Source: Rhynochetos jubatus (lineage: Eukaryota; Chordata; Aves; Eurypygiformes; Rhynochetidae). Taken from it: 64,000 nt of DNA. The stretch spans positions 67,287,363 through 67,351,362 of the forward strand of contig CM050648.1 of the NCBI GenBank assembly GCA_027574665.1, in the 5' to 3' direction. Below the pieces are notes generated by a model, which did no database searches, was not told the DNA's origin, and worked only from the letters and a program-made list of their open reading frames with translations. Positions 22,595-34,200 of this stretch are shown here, piece after piece (positions within the stretch are counted from its first letter, which is position 1; each line of letters begins with the position of its first letter). The translations under genes were made by a program, and so were the position numbers.

Positions 22595-24831
22595 AGTAAG
22601 AAAACCCAATATTATTATTAACTAGAGAATTCAGAACTGTAAAAATAAAACAAGGAGAAGTGTAGCATTTTTTCACCTCCATAACTTCTATCTTTACACA
22701 TAGACATAGCTCAGAACCTCTAATACAAGGTTTATCTCTTTGTTGTGGAAATTTTCCCAGAATATTTCTAACTATGTTTTCTATGCTTTTAATTTCTTCA
22801 AGATACTATATGATATCCATCCTTCTGTCTGCAGTTCTTTATATTTTTTTTTAATACAGATATATTCTAAAATTGACTGTGAAAATGGCACCAGAGTTAA
22901 TCATGTTACAGTAAATGTCATATCATGTTTGTCTGTCAGGAAGAAAAAGGGAGTGTTTCAAAATGTGAGGCTTACAAGCCAAAGCAAACATGTAAAAGTT
23001 AACTTTGAGCTATGTCTTAGCTATGCTAGTTAATAAGTAAAATAAAATGAGGAAGAAAGAATCAATAAGCTATGCGTGAATATGAAATAGTGAGCATTTC
23101 TTCAGCTATAGTTGATAACTGCTAAAAAGAGGTGGAAAGGTGTCATAATTACATAATAATATCTCTGACCATAAATGACCATGAGAGGATCTAAGTTAGC
23201 ATAGACCCTGTTTATGCCTGTGCTGGGATAAAAAGCATTCTTTTGGGCTGTAATTTGTACGGCTCCTCAGTTTCAAGGAAGATATTTTCTCTAGCGAAAT
23301 GGCAGATTACTGTTCTAAAAGGAAAGGTATTCTGTTCAGAGTCAGGGGCAATGAAGGAGGATATCAATGTTTTAGGGAAATTACTAATTATTAAAAGTCC
23401 ACAGAAAAGGGCGTTAAAGTTCACTAAAATGTTCTAAAGAAAATGGTCCCATAGTCTGAGAAGATGCTGCAGCTGACAAAGAGACTAACAATTTTGGAGC
23501 CAGGAGTCTTCTGAATAGCTGTAGTAAAAGAAACCAAAAAGTCTTCCCCCCTCTCCCCCGCATTTTTTAGGAAGCATCCACTCCTTTTCTTAAGTTGTCT
23601 TTCTCAGTATCACAGCTGCAGAATAACCGATGTTATAGTACCCTATTAATTCAAATAGTAGTAAGTAGAGAGCTAACAGCAAAATTTAAATGGACTTGGT
23701 TTTGTATTTGGAAAGTAGTATGGTTAGGAATAATAGATGGCAGAATGGGATCACTCATTTGGAAGATTTCTCCCCCTTCTTCTGAGCAGAGATGTCAACT
23801 TTGTTAACATTTTGTTTTAAAGAATCCCATCAAAATTTACCTCATCCCCAACCTTTACTGGAGATTGTGCAAACCTAAAGGAAAAGCTGCCTCTGTCTAA
23901 TCCAAAGAGAAAAATGACATAACACATAATAAGGATGAAGGATGGGAGGATAAACAAAGTATCAGGAACAAGGACTGTTTATTACATATACTTTTTCCTT
24001 GTATTCTGGCTGCTCTGATGAACTCAGGAGGAAAGCAGGAGGACAAATAGATGGGCACAATTTGTCTGGCAGTAATGTGAGCTTTTGCTCTATAATCAGA
24101 GGTTAATGATTTCTTTTCCTATTTTCACCTGCCAGTGTTTTGGTTCCATGCTGTGATCTCTGGCTTCTGAAAACATAGCTGGCATCATATCAGCTATTTA
24201 AAATCTTGGTAGGCACATTTGAAAGCAAAAGAAAGGGACTGAAGAAGAGGAAGGATGCTGCTGCTGGTGTTTTCTCTGCATTAGTACCTGGAGCAGTTAT
24301 AAGAAGTTCTATTTAAATAGTATTATAAAATGCCATCCACTACTATGATTAGAAAGAATACAGGTTTTCATCATAATAACTTAGCATTTTATTTGTTTGG
24401 AAAAAACATTTGTTTTCTGGTCAGTTGTAGGTACAGTTTTCCTGAGCCCCTCACAAATATTCCCAAATGCAATAGTCTTCAGTCCTCTCAGTAAACAGTT
24501 GGTACCACTGGGAATGATACCTTGTTTTCTCCTGTTTTTTTCTCTGATGGACAAACTATTCAAACCACACAGCAGCATGGTGTAAATATATTTTCTTCTT
24601 TCCCTTTCAACCCCTTAAATTCTGGTCTAATTGCAGCACATTTTTGTGCATGTATATCAGTCATATTCTTAAAAAAAGACTAGCAATACCTCCTCTACAG
24701 TTACCATCTGTAGCTCCTCTATAATACCGATTAAATTCCACAGTAATAAGAAATTAATTAATGTTGCCATTGAGTCCTGTACAGGCAACACTTTCGGAGT
24801 ATCTACCATTAAAATATTTACAAAAGCAAGG

Positions 24832-24878
24832 CAGCAGTTTTTCTGAGCTCAGTGACTAAATTCAGCAGTTTTTCTGAG
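24832..24878 (+). repeat. 16-bp direct repeat with 31-bp period
   Basis: CAGCAGTTTTTCTGAG occurs at 24832-24847 and again at 24863-24878. This is a small local duplication in otherwise unique sequence. Confidence 0.85.
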
Positions 24879-26162
24879 AATTACACACAAGGTAACATTG
24901 CTCCCAGCTAGTTATTGCCCACAGTGATTCTCAAGTCCAAGTTTAAAGTGTGCTATGCAAACAAACCAGCATTTAGAAATCCCTAAATACATCAGGTTAT
25001 GGCATATCCTTGGTGAATATATCTACTCTTTAAAGAATATTATTGTATGGCATCACCAGTCTGAAGTGACATTTTCATTGGACAGAATGCAAATAGTAGC
25101 AGCAACAACATACCCTATATAAACATATTTCTGTTTTAGTAGGTTTTTTGCATTTCCTCCTATACTGAGCTTTCATTGTTGCAGCTTGTAAAACTTCACC
25201 ATAAAACAAAAAAATCCTTCAGGACAACATTTCCATTTATGGAAAAGTACTTTTGATGCAAGCTTTCTCATGCAAAATACTAATTCTGTGAATGCTTCTT
25301 GGCTTTTATACATAGTAGCACATAGGCATGCATACAATGTTCTTTTTAATCTTGTACCCAAAACTTCAGAAAATTAAAAGTATGCCTACATTATACATAG
25401 TAAAAGTAAAGCAAAGTAAATTAGCATTCATAAAGCTCCATGATATTGCAGTGAGATTGATTTCAGTCAACAGTTGAAATAGTTTGCTTAAAATAAGTCC
25501 AGGTATGGCTGCAGCTTGAAATGCACATATAGTATTAGAAATATAGTAATACTTTTTACAGGTTCTGATTGTTTTCCTCTCTTTAGTAGCAAGATCCACT
25601 ACTTCTTTTTGTGACAATTTGTGCAGTAAATTTAAATGAAAATGTAAGTTGCTTATGCTGTGTAAGTTGTGTTCTTCATGTTTTAAGTCCACGGTAAAAT
25701 TTCTGGTTTATTCAAAAACCGGACTGTAAGACATTTGTGTAAAGGTGTTGGGGGTCACAGCAAGGTTGAACAATGCAAACAATATGTTCAGAAAACTTTT
25801 TTAATGCATTGTAATAAAGCCATTTGTAGCATGCTATAATTACCTCTTTGTGTAAGAAATTATCAGACTTTTGTTTACGGAAGATGTCTTGAACTTGAGG
25901 TGTTCATAATATGAGAAGAACTCTAAATGTTTAGCAGCAGTAGGACATGAAAACATTGCTTTCTCTATGGCACTGTTTAACAGAAGACCTTGTCAGAATG
26001 ATTCCTTCCACAAATAAGAGCCACCATATTTGTCTTTACTTAAGGCCTTTTCCTAAAATTCCCAAAATAACATTTCTGGCTAAAATTCGGGTTATGTAAG
26101 TATTTTCACTACTGAACCTATTTTACAAATATCAGACCAAGGAGAACTTGTGTCTAATAATT

Positions 26163-26182
26163 TATATATACATATATATATT
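26163..26182. repeat. TA microsatellite
   Basis: A (TA)n run interrupted by a single CA unit, in AT-rich unique sequence. Confidence 0.8.
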
Positions 26183-26469
26183 TTGTTTGTTTGGGTCTGT
26201 CTTCTCTTGAGTTATTTGAAAGCTAAGCTTTTTGCACTGTTCATTATCAGACCTGAGTAAACCTTTCAGAACATGAGATTCTCATTTATTTTTCTGTGTT
26301 TCAGTTAGCTGTACAGTGAGCTGCATAATATCTCCTCTTACACAATAATGTTTGTTGTAGATGTGTCCCACAAGGTATCTGAGAACTGACATTCTGCTTA
26401 ATGCAGAAATTCTGAACACTGTTTGTCATTTACCCCCTTAGAGGCATGTGAGAAGTTCCTCTCTTCCAG

Positions 26470-26524
26470 GCATGGATACATGAGCAGACATTTCCAGGCT
26501 CTATCCTTCGAGATATAACTCCAA
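26470..26524 (+). other. Exon-like segment, candidate only
   Basis: A pyrimidine-rich acceptor (CCTCTCTTCCAG, ending at 26469) is followed by 55 bases and then a strong donor, GTAAGTAG, at 26525. One of the three frames is open through the segment and reads AWIHEQTFPGSILRDITP, which I do not recognise. The other two frames contain stops. An alternative acceptor (CCCCCTTAG) lies 26 bases upstream. Chance matches to splice sites are common in 64 kb and I found no partner exon, so this could be an exon of a non-coding RNA, of an unseen gene, or nothing. Confidence 0.25.
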
Positions 26525-27660
26525 GTAAGTAGTTAGGAAACCTTTCATTAAAATGATCTGGTGGAAATGCCCTTGGTATCCTTGGCGGTAAACTGGTGCG
26601 ATTGGATTGTGAATGAGTGGTTAGAAGCTGTTACCAGTTTCAGGATTTTACCTCATGCAGTAAGGCAGCGTTAGGCCTGCTGGGCAGTTTTTTCTTGATT
26701 CTGATGAGATTCTCCCAAGTGTGTGTGGGGGAAGCTTACATAATTTTCTTAATTTAGACATATTTTGTACTTCTTCAGCTTCTTCTGTGATTTGAAATTC
26801 TGCTGATCCTCTAAATTACAAGGGCTGGAAAATATGTTAATCCTTCTTCAGAGGTGTTTTTATCAAAATAACACTAGGAAAATTAAAATGAGGAGGTAAA
26901 ACAAAGAAAGAAACAAAAAGAAGCCAAGATGATCCAGTGACTAAGGAACAAAATAAACAAAAGACAAGACTATCATACCTTGATGGAGCTTCACTATTGT
27001 TGCTGACTCAATGCTGCATGTGGGACCTCGGAGAAAATACTCTGGGTTGCACTGTTTCTCTGCACATTCCCTCATATGCCTCAGTTACTGTGGGAAGGGA
27101 AACCAGGCCAAAACAACCATAAAGACTGTAAATATTCTTTGCAAGTATAATTTGTATATGTAGAATTACTGCCATGATTCAATGATAATCACAAAATGGA
27201 GTAATTACACACTTAATCTCTTCTCTGGCTGGACAAATCCATTTCTGGGAAAAAACAAACACATTCTGGGCATCCTTCCCTTCAATTTTTTTGTTCACAG
27301 TGTCTGAAAAAGCACAAGAACTTACAGTACAGAAACTATGACTTACAAGGGAGGCAAAATGTATTTCTAAATCTCCATATGCCCCACTTTCTCCAGCTGA
27401 AAAATTTAGGCAAAAATATTTCCTAAAATCAAAAGAGTGCTGTTAGGTAATATCCAATAAAACAATGTCAGGGACTGGGTTTGGTTTTAAAGTGTTTGAG
27501 AAAAATGGCAACAAAATATTATTATTTATTAATCAAATAACCAATTATTTATTCATCAAAGGAAATGAACCCAGAGCTCCTGCTACCTACATCATGTCTT
27601 AATTGTCTATGTCATATCCTTCTATTTGTAATTAAGAAAAAGAATAATACTGGTTTGTCT

Positions 27661-28035
27661 AGGAGATGAAGGCTCCAGGGAGATCTTATAGCACCTTCCA
27701 GTGCCTGAAGGGGCTACAAGGAAGCTGGGGGGGGGGACTTTTTACAAGGGTCTGTAGCGACAGAACAAGGGGTAATGGGTTTAAATTGAAAGCAGGGAGA
27801 TTTAGATTAGCTATCAGGAAGAAATTCTTCCCGGAGAGGGTGGTGCGGCACTGGAACAGGTTGCCCAGAGAAGCTGTGGGTGCCCCATCCCTGGCAGTGT
27901 TCAAGGCCAGGCTGGATGGGGCTTTGAGCAACCTGGTCTAGTGGAGGGTGTCCCTGCCCATGGCAGGGGGGTTGGAACTAGATGATCCTTAAGGTCCCTT
28001 CCAGCCCAAACCATTCTGTGATTCTATGATTCTAA
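27661..28035 (+). mobile_element. CR1 LINE 3' fragment, relatively young
   Basis: About 375 bp of CR1 C-terminal coding plus 3' UTR. The frame at 27666-27941 encodes the tail segment with [37 protein letters not shown] and a terminal stop. The 3' UTR has GGAGGGTGTCCCTGCCCATG and TTGGAACTAGATGATCCTTA and closes on ATTCTGTG-ATTCTATG-ATTCT, the CR1 octamer end. A G10 run near 27727 has disrupted the alignment locally. It is 5'-truncated and cannot move. It is the same subfamily type as 29896-31209 (opposite strand) and 36967-37067. Confidence 0.92.
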
Positions 28036-29895
28036 GAAAAAATACCTCATTGCAAAAATGTAAGAAAATTATAATATTCACTATAGAAATGATTCAGAAT
28101 GAAAATTTGAATTAGGTGTAAACCATCACGGATCTCATATCATAGACAATATTTAAAGATATATAAGGTGACTTTTAAGATAAACTTTTTTCTTTCTTCT
28201 TTTTTTTTTTTTTTTTTTGTGAACAATAATGCTTTTACACTCCATTCTTTTCTGAAATATACTCTGTGGTGTCAAAAAACCATTTCTGCTAGGAGTGCAA
28301 TTTTCCCTTTAGTGGTGACACTAATTTAGATGTTTGTCTTTCCTTTATCTGGCCTGTCTCTTTTCATGAAATTTGGAGCAATTTAACCTTTGAGACCTTA
28401 ACCTCTGAGTTGAATTTGACTGAAATTGGACAATTGGTTCAAAAGTTGTTCTAGAGGGAGGGACAATTGCTTGCCAGATGTACAAACAGGCAAGGCAGTC
28501 ATACAGGCTCATTTTCTAAGACATAAGATGAAAAATATTGACTGGTTATTGAGTTAGGTTGTTGGGCGCCATGCCTAGTATTTCTGGGTCCTTCTTTTTT
28601 TTTCTCAAATAGGAGACATACATGCTCAGTTTGTCTGACATAAAGTAAAAAATTATTAGTAGTATTATCAACAGTAAGCTTTTCCCATTTGCTATGCTAC
28701 TGTAAATACAGCTGTGAAACAACTTCAAGACACAGAAAATGCTCAGGACAACACATCACTGGGTTGATTATTTTTCCTCAGCCATTATGTGGATAGACCA
28801 GACCGGTAGTAATACTGTTGTAATGGTGCTGTCACACACAGTTTTCTTCAGGGAACCAGGGAGTTTCTTACACTTCACCTGATATAAATATGTATGTTGA
28901 AGAATAGTTTTCCCCAGTCCATCTGAAATAGCCACTGAATTTTGACCAAACATGTTCAGAAACACACAGGCTCAAGTTCCATAGGCTTGGGAGGGACCAC
29001 TTAGAACACCAACCTCACTTAGGTCACCATATTTGTCTGGTAGAGTAAAAGCACTCATGCAAGTAGGTATCTGTTTCAGAATAGTTTCCATAAATTGTCC
29101 TTTTTATATGAACACGTACGGGTAGATAGAGTTTTGTATGCCGCTTTACCTTATCCTCAGCCCTGGCTAATTTCTTACTCTTCAGAAATGGGTGAACACC
29201 ATGCTTCCTTTTCCTTGTCCGTTATCAAAATCATTAATGGGAAGGGGAATAAAAAGCATCACTGACTCTCCCACCAAGGTAAACCAATAAATATATCCCT
29301 ATCTTACGTTGTAATTGCAGAGCCGGGTGATCCTGCACATGTAGTAGGCAGTTTGTTAACCAGACGACAATAGTATCCCACCTGTGTTTTCATTCTTTCC
29401 TTTGTCACTTTTATCTCCTACAGGAGATATCTCTGACAGGGATAGGTTGGAAGCAGGTCTTATGAATTTAACAAGTTTTAACCATATCTGTGTGAGAAAA
29501 AAACATTTGAGGGTTCAAAAACATAACGGTACTATCAGAAAAAAGATGGAGGAACAAGTGTTGTCCCGCCTGGACATAATGGCACAGACTGAAAAAATGC
29601 TGCATATAACTCTCAAGACCATCTTCCTGAGTTCTGAAACAATGCAACACAGGAACTGCGGCAACTGGCCGGAACACAGGTCTTCTCAATTTGTTATGGC
29701 ATCTAATGTGCTGAATTCTAGAATTTTCTCAGAATAATGTGCCAAAGCACAGGATTGGTTTATCAATGCATGAACAATTTAAAATACTCAAAAGACAAAT
29801 GCCTATGCTAAACAAAATGACTTAGCACTTGGGATTTTTTGTTGTGTGTGAGAATGAAGGTTTAAATTATTTTATTATTATTCTCTTATTCATAT
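28036..29895. other. Unique sequence between inverted CR1 copies
   Basis: No repeat family was recognised apart from a T-run. An acceptor-like site (CTTTTATCTCCTACAG ending 29423) precedes a frame that stays open to a stop at about 29735, roughly 100 codons. No protein family is recognised, no ATG is well placed and no polyadenylation signal was seen nearby, so I do not call a gene. Confidence 0.5.
28200..28218 (+). repeat. T19 homopolymer
   Basis: Nineteen uninterrupted thymines following a TTTCTTTCTTC stretch, in unique sequence. Confidence 0.9.
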
Positions 29896-31209
29896 AGAAT
29901 CATAGAACCATAGAATGGTTTGGGTTGAAAGGGGATCTTAAAGATCATTTAGTTCCAACCCCTCTGCCATGGGCAGGGACACCCTCCACTAGACTCAAAG
30001 CCTCATCCAGCCTGGCCTTGAACACTTCCAGGGATGGGGCATCCACAGCTTCTCTGGGCAACCTGTTCTAGTGCCTCACCACCCTCTCCGGGAAGAATTT
30101 CTTCCTGATATCTAATCTAAATCTCCCTGCTTTCAGTTTAAACCCATTACCCCTTGTCCTGTTGCTACAGGCCCTTGTAAAAAGTCTCTCCCAAGCTTCC
30201 TTGTAGGCCCCTTCAGGTACTGGAAGGTGGAAGGTACCAGCTATAAGATCTCCCTGGAGCCTCCTCTCCTCCAGGCTGAACAAGCCCAATTCTCTCAACC
30301 TGTCCTCATAGGAGAGGTGGTCCCGCCCTCTGAGCATCTGCGTGGCCTCCTCTGGACTTGCTCCAACTGTTTGATATCCTTATGTTGAGGATCCCAGAGC
30401 TGGACGCAGAACTCCAGGTGGGGTCTCAGGAGAGCAGAGTAGATGGGGAGAATCCCCTTCCTTGACCTGCTGGCCAGGCTTCTCCTGACACAGCCCAGGA
30501 TGCGGTTGGCTTTCTGGGCTGCCAGCGCACACTGCCGGCTCATGTCCAGCTTCTCATCCACCGTTACCCCCAAGTCCTTCTCCTCAGGGCTGCTCTCGAT
30601 CCATTCTCCACCCAGCCTGTACTTGTGCTTGGGATTGCCCCAACCCAGGTGCAGGACCTTGCACTTGGCCTTGTTGGACTCCATGAGGCTGGCAGTGTCC
30701 CACCTCTCCAGCCTGTCCAGGTCCCTCTGGATAGCATCCCTTCCCTCCAGCGTGTCAACTGCACCACACAAGTTGGTGTCGTCAGCAAACTTGCTGAGGG
30801 TGCACTTGGTGCCATCATCCATGTCACTGACAAAGAAGTCACACAGTACCGGTCCCAACACCAACCCCTGAGGAACACTGCTTGTCACTGGTCTCCACTC
30901 AGACCTTGAGCCGTTGACCACAACTCTCTGAGTGCAACCAGCCAGCCAGTTCCTTATCCATTGTGCGGTCCATCCGTCAAATCCATGTGTCTCCAGTTTA
31001 GAGACAAGGATGTCATGCTGGATGGTATTGAAGGCTTTGCACAAGTCTAGGTAAATGACACCCGTTGCCTGTCCTCTATCCATCAAGGTCGTGACCCTGT
31101 TATAGAAGGCCACCATATTAGTCAGGCATGATTGCTCTTGGTGAAGCTGTGTTGGCTGTCACCAATCACCTCCTCGTTTTCCATGTGCCTTAGCATGGTT
31201 TCCAGGAGG
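29896..31209 (-). mobile_element. CR1 LINE, 5'-truncated, antisense orientation
   Basis: This 1.3-kb element reads on the minus strand from the middle of the RT domain (about 31209) through the C-terminal tail to the 3' UTR, whose octamer end is at 29896. The plus strand there starts AGAATCATAGAACCATAGAA, the reversed CR1 terminus, followed by the reversed TGGAACTAAATGATC region. Its 3' part matches 27661-28035 closely, so the two are the same subfamily type in inverted orientation, 1.86 kb apart. ORF1, endonuclease and the RT N-terminus are missing. The coding part carries frameshifts (see the pseudogene entry). It is moderately young by eye. Confidence 0.92.
30068..31205 (-). pseudogene. 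CR1 ORF2 reverse transcriptase remnant, broken
   Basis: A 273-codon minus frame (31116 down to 30295) encodes the central RT. It has [11 protein letters not shown] (motif A, with AFN where AFD is usual) near residues 22-32, then [18 protein letters not shown], then FADDTNLCG (motif C) near residue 110, then [17 protein letters not shown]. Upstream coding text continues to about 31205 but in a different frame, with an apparent one-base loss near 31125. A second apparent one-base loss near 30340 shifts into the C-terminal segment [20 protein letters not shown], which runs to about 30068. Two frameshifts and the missing N-terminus make it non-functional. Plus-strand frames here (for example 30443-30871) are antisense shadows. 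Confidence 0.9.
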
Positions 31210-34200
31210 AAATATGTTAAATGTATGTTTTATACAACATATATAAAAATGGGTTTGTATCCTGTGAAGCTTCTTATACATGGGTGCATTTCATCAGATA
31301 ATGTTGTTGCATGATAATATAATACCATTTCTTATCTTCAAATTTTTCATACTTAAAATTATCTTCAGCTGATAATTTAATATCTTCTTACTATTGTATT
31401 ACAAAAAAAGTCTTCCTAAAGGTGACCTACATGGGTCTTTAAAACCATTCATTATTTTGTGCCGTTTTATTCATTTACACTGTGAATTAAATAGTTCCAG
31501 TCATTTCATTCACTCTTCCTACTGATTTTCTACTGAAATGACCATATTTCTACTAATTTACACTGATTCTTTGTGTAACTGCGTATTTTCAGTGATCCAC
31601 CCTCTTAGGGCTCCATATTATGCTGTCATACAAGTTCCTTCCCCTTTCAGCAGATGCAAACATCTGCCCATGCAATCAGGACGATACACTGCTATGCACA
31701 TGAAATTCACATCTGTAGAAATCTTAAAGCCACCTATTTTTTCAGGTACAAATAAAAACCCATTCCAAATGCCTACACAGGACACGGAATTGCTATTGTG
31801 CACATACCACCATTGCTACATGTCAAATACACACACATGCAGCCGTATATGCATACACATTTCCTTGCTAACAGTTGGAAGCAATTGTATTTCCCTTTGT
31901 ATTTTTTGCATATGTCTTCAATGTATAGAGTAAGCCGAGGATTTTATGATAATCTTTGCTTCCAGCTCTGATAGTCTGACTGACCTGAGATTCTAACAGC
32001 ACATATTTCAAAGGAAAAGAAAGATCTGCAGTTAGCTGTGTACTGAATACCAAAATTAAGTTTTTTCCCATGTAATTATCAATCATTGCAAATGCTGTCA
32101 CTGTTAAAGAGAGAAATACCTATAAAAGAATTAGAATGAAATTCCAAAATGAAAGCAGCAGACAACAAAGCAGGCAAATAGCAACTTATGAATTGAGCAG
32201 GTATGGATGGAGGATTGGAAATCCGCAGACTGAAGATATTGACCTGTTCTCAGTTCCCAGACAATTAAAATGCAATAGACAAGAAGTGTTTTCTTTATCT
32301 GCTGAAGTCTGCTATGCAGGCAGCTGGTCCAATAGACTGACAGAAACAAAATGTTATCTGCCTGCTATATCTCTGTTCTTTTTAGATATTGACCCAACAT
32401 CCAGCAATGAAACTTATATAGTAAAGACTCCTACATTTATCACAAGTGCAGACTCCTGCAAGAGAAGATCGCTTCCTAAAGCCTGACAGCATTTAAATTG
32501 CAGAGCAGAAAGTAAGTTGGTGAGTTTTGGAAGTCCTCCCCAAGGGTATATCAATGGAGATAAGCAAGTTTAAGGTAAGACCAATGACTCTTTGAAAAAC
32601 AATAGGGTGTGTTAATGGTGAAGCAGACAGGGTATACCAGAGATTAATCTTAATAATCGTCTTATTTATGAGTGAATGATAAACTTGCTAACTATGCCTG
32701 TAATAAAAGTGCAGTTATTTCTCTTCTGCTATCTACTTCCTATTACTATCTTGTCCCTATCATTTAACCTATTACTTATGCAGATTAGGATCTTCGCATT
32801 GCCCCATACCAGTTTCATTTCTTTGGCATCTTTTAGACCATTTCGAAGTCTGGATAGATTATATTCTCTAGGTTTCCTTTTCCTTATGTGATCACCCTTC
32901 TTCTTGTAAAGGGCTCCCACGGATCTGTGAAGCAAGACTTCAGACCAGAGTTCCTTCAACTCTGCAGCATGTATCAGATCACCCTGATGAGAAATTTTTC
33001 ATTTGGCCTTTTTGTTCCACATTCTTCCAGCAGTTCAGTATGAGCAGGACCCTCTGATAAGTCTGGCATGGAGAAGGGATCTTTTGGAGAATCCTTCCTA
33101 TGCTTCTTCCCAGGGAAAACAGAGGGAAAACATTTGATGAGTTTTCCTACTATAACTTTACCTTCTCTGAACATTCCTTCTATGTCTTGGTTACTTACTG
33201 GCCCTACAGGTGCTTTGGCAAGTGTCCTGCTCCTGATGTGTTAAAATATTAATTTTATGCCTTTTGGATGTTGTCCTTCATGCTCCTTCTCTGCCTTCAT
33301 GATTTTAATTTTCATGTGTTGTGTTCAGTACAATGTCTTAAGTCTCCACAGAAGTCTACCATACAGCTAATAGAATTCACATTCTAGAATTCAGTTCTAC
33401 CTCAAGGATGGATGCTCTGAACACACCCCTTTGCTGCTCCTGTGGAAAAGGAGACAATGAGAACTGCTACAAGAAAAGCATAGACTTTCCTCCACTAACA
33501 TTTTGGTGGTAGGAAAGAATTATGGGTAAGAAACTGGTATTTGTGTGGCTGAAGAGTAATGACTGATTAATCAGCATCCTTATATTCTTGTATTCCATAA
33601 GAGCTCCTGCTATGTGGACCAGAACCAGCTTACTTATGATTAGAACAACTGACACCCCTGTAACTGTGACACATTAGCAGAGTGGAAGGCAAGAAGACAT
33701 TAACAATCAAAAGGACAGATCAAACACAGCCTCACATTTAATCAGGGCTTTAGTCAACCTTTTCACTTCACGTCTCACTCACGAACCCGAAATTTTAGGG
33801 TTTACAACTCTGGTATTTGCATGTTTAAAATGATAAAGTCTCCCTAAAGTGTTACCTCGCTTTCCTAATTTTTTGCCATGACTTTCAGACCTGTGCTGAC
33901 ATACCTACTTAACTGACAGCACACTGCAGGATTTTTTTATTTTTTAATTTTTTTCTTCCTTAATTACTGTGTATTTCTCTATATGCTGAATGTTTTTTAA
34001 TTCTAACTATTATTCACTGCCAAAATCATAATTTTGCATGGGTTTGGCAATTATTGTTTTTTTACTGTTGATAGTAGTTAATTGTTGCCAGTTTTTATCA
34101 TTTTAAGTATAATTAATAAATTATATACCTTATATACCTTAAAAAAATTAGCATCTAATTTTTTTTCTGATATCAAAACCCTATTAACAGACTTTGGGAA

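Larger units (their letters stand above)
20269..27660. other. Long unique AT-rich stretch
   Basis: No transposon family or gene was recognised in these 7.4 kb. It contains a purine-rich G-quadruplex-capable stretch, a small direct repeat, a TA microsatellite and one exon-like segment, each listed separately. The 97- and 108-codon frames at 22740-23033 (+) and 25366-25692 (-) show no recognisable features. Confidence 0.5.

Noticed and set aside
30443-30909. Plus-strand frames of 94-142 codons
   Set aside because: They are antisense shadows of the CR1 reverse-transcriptase region, whose minus-strand reading has clear RT motifs.
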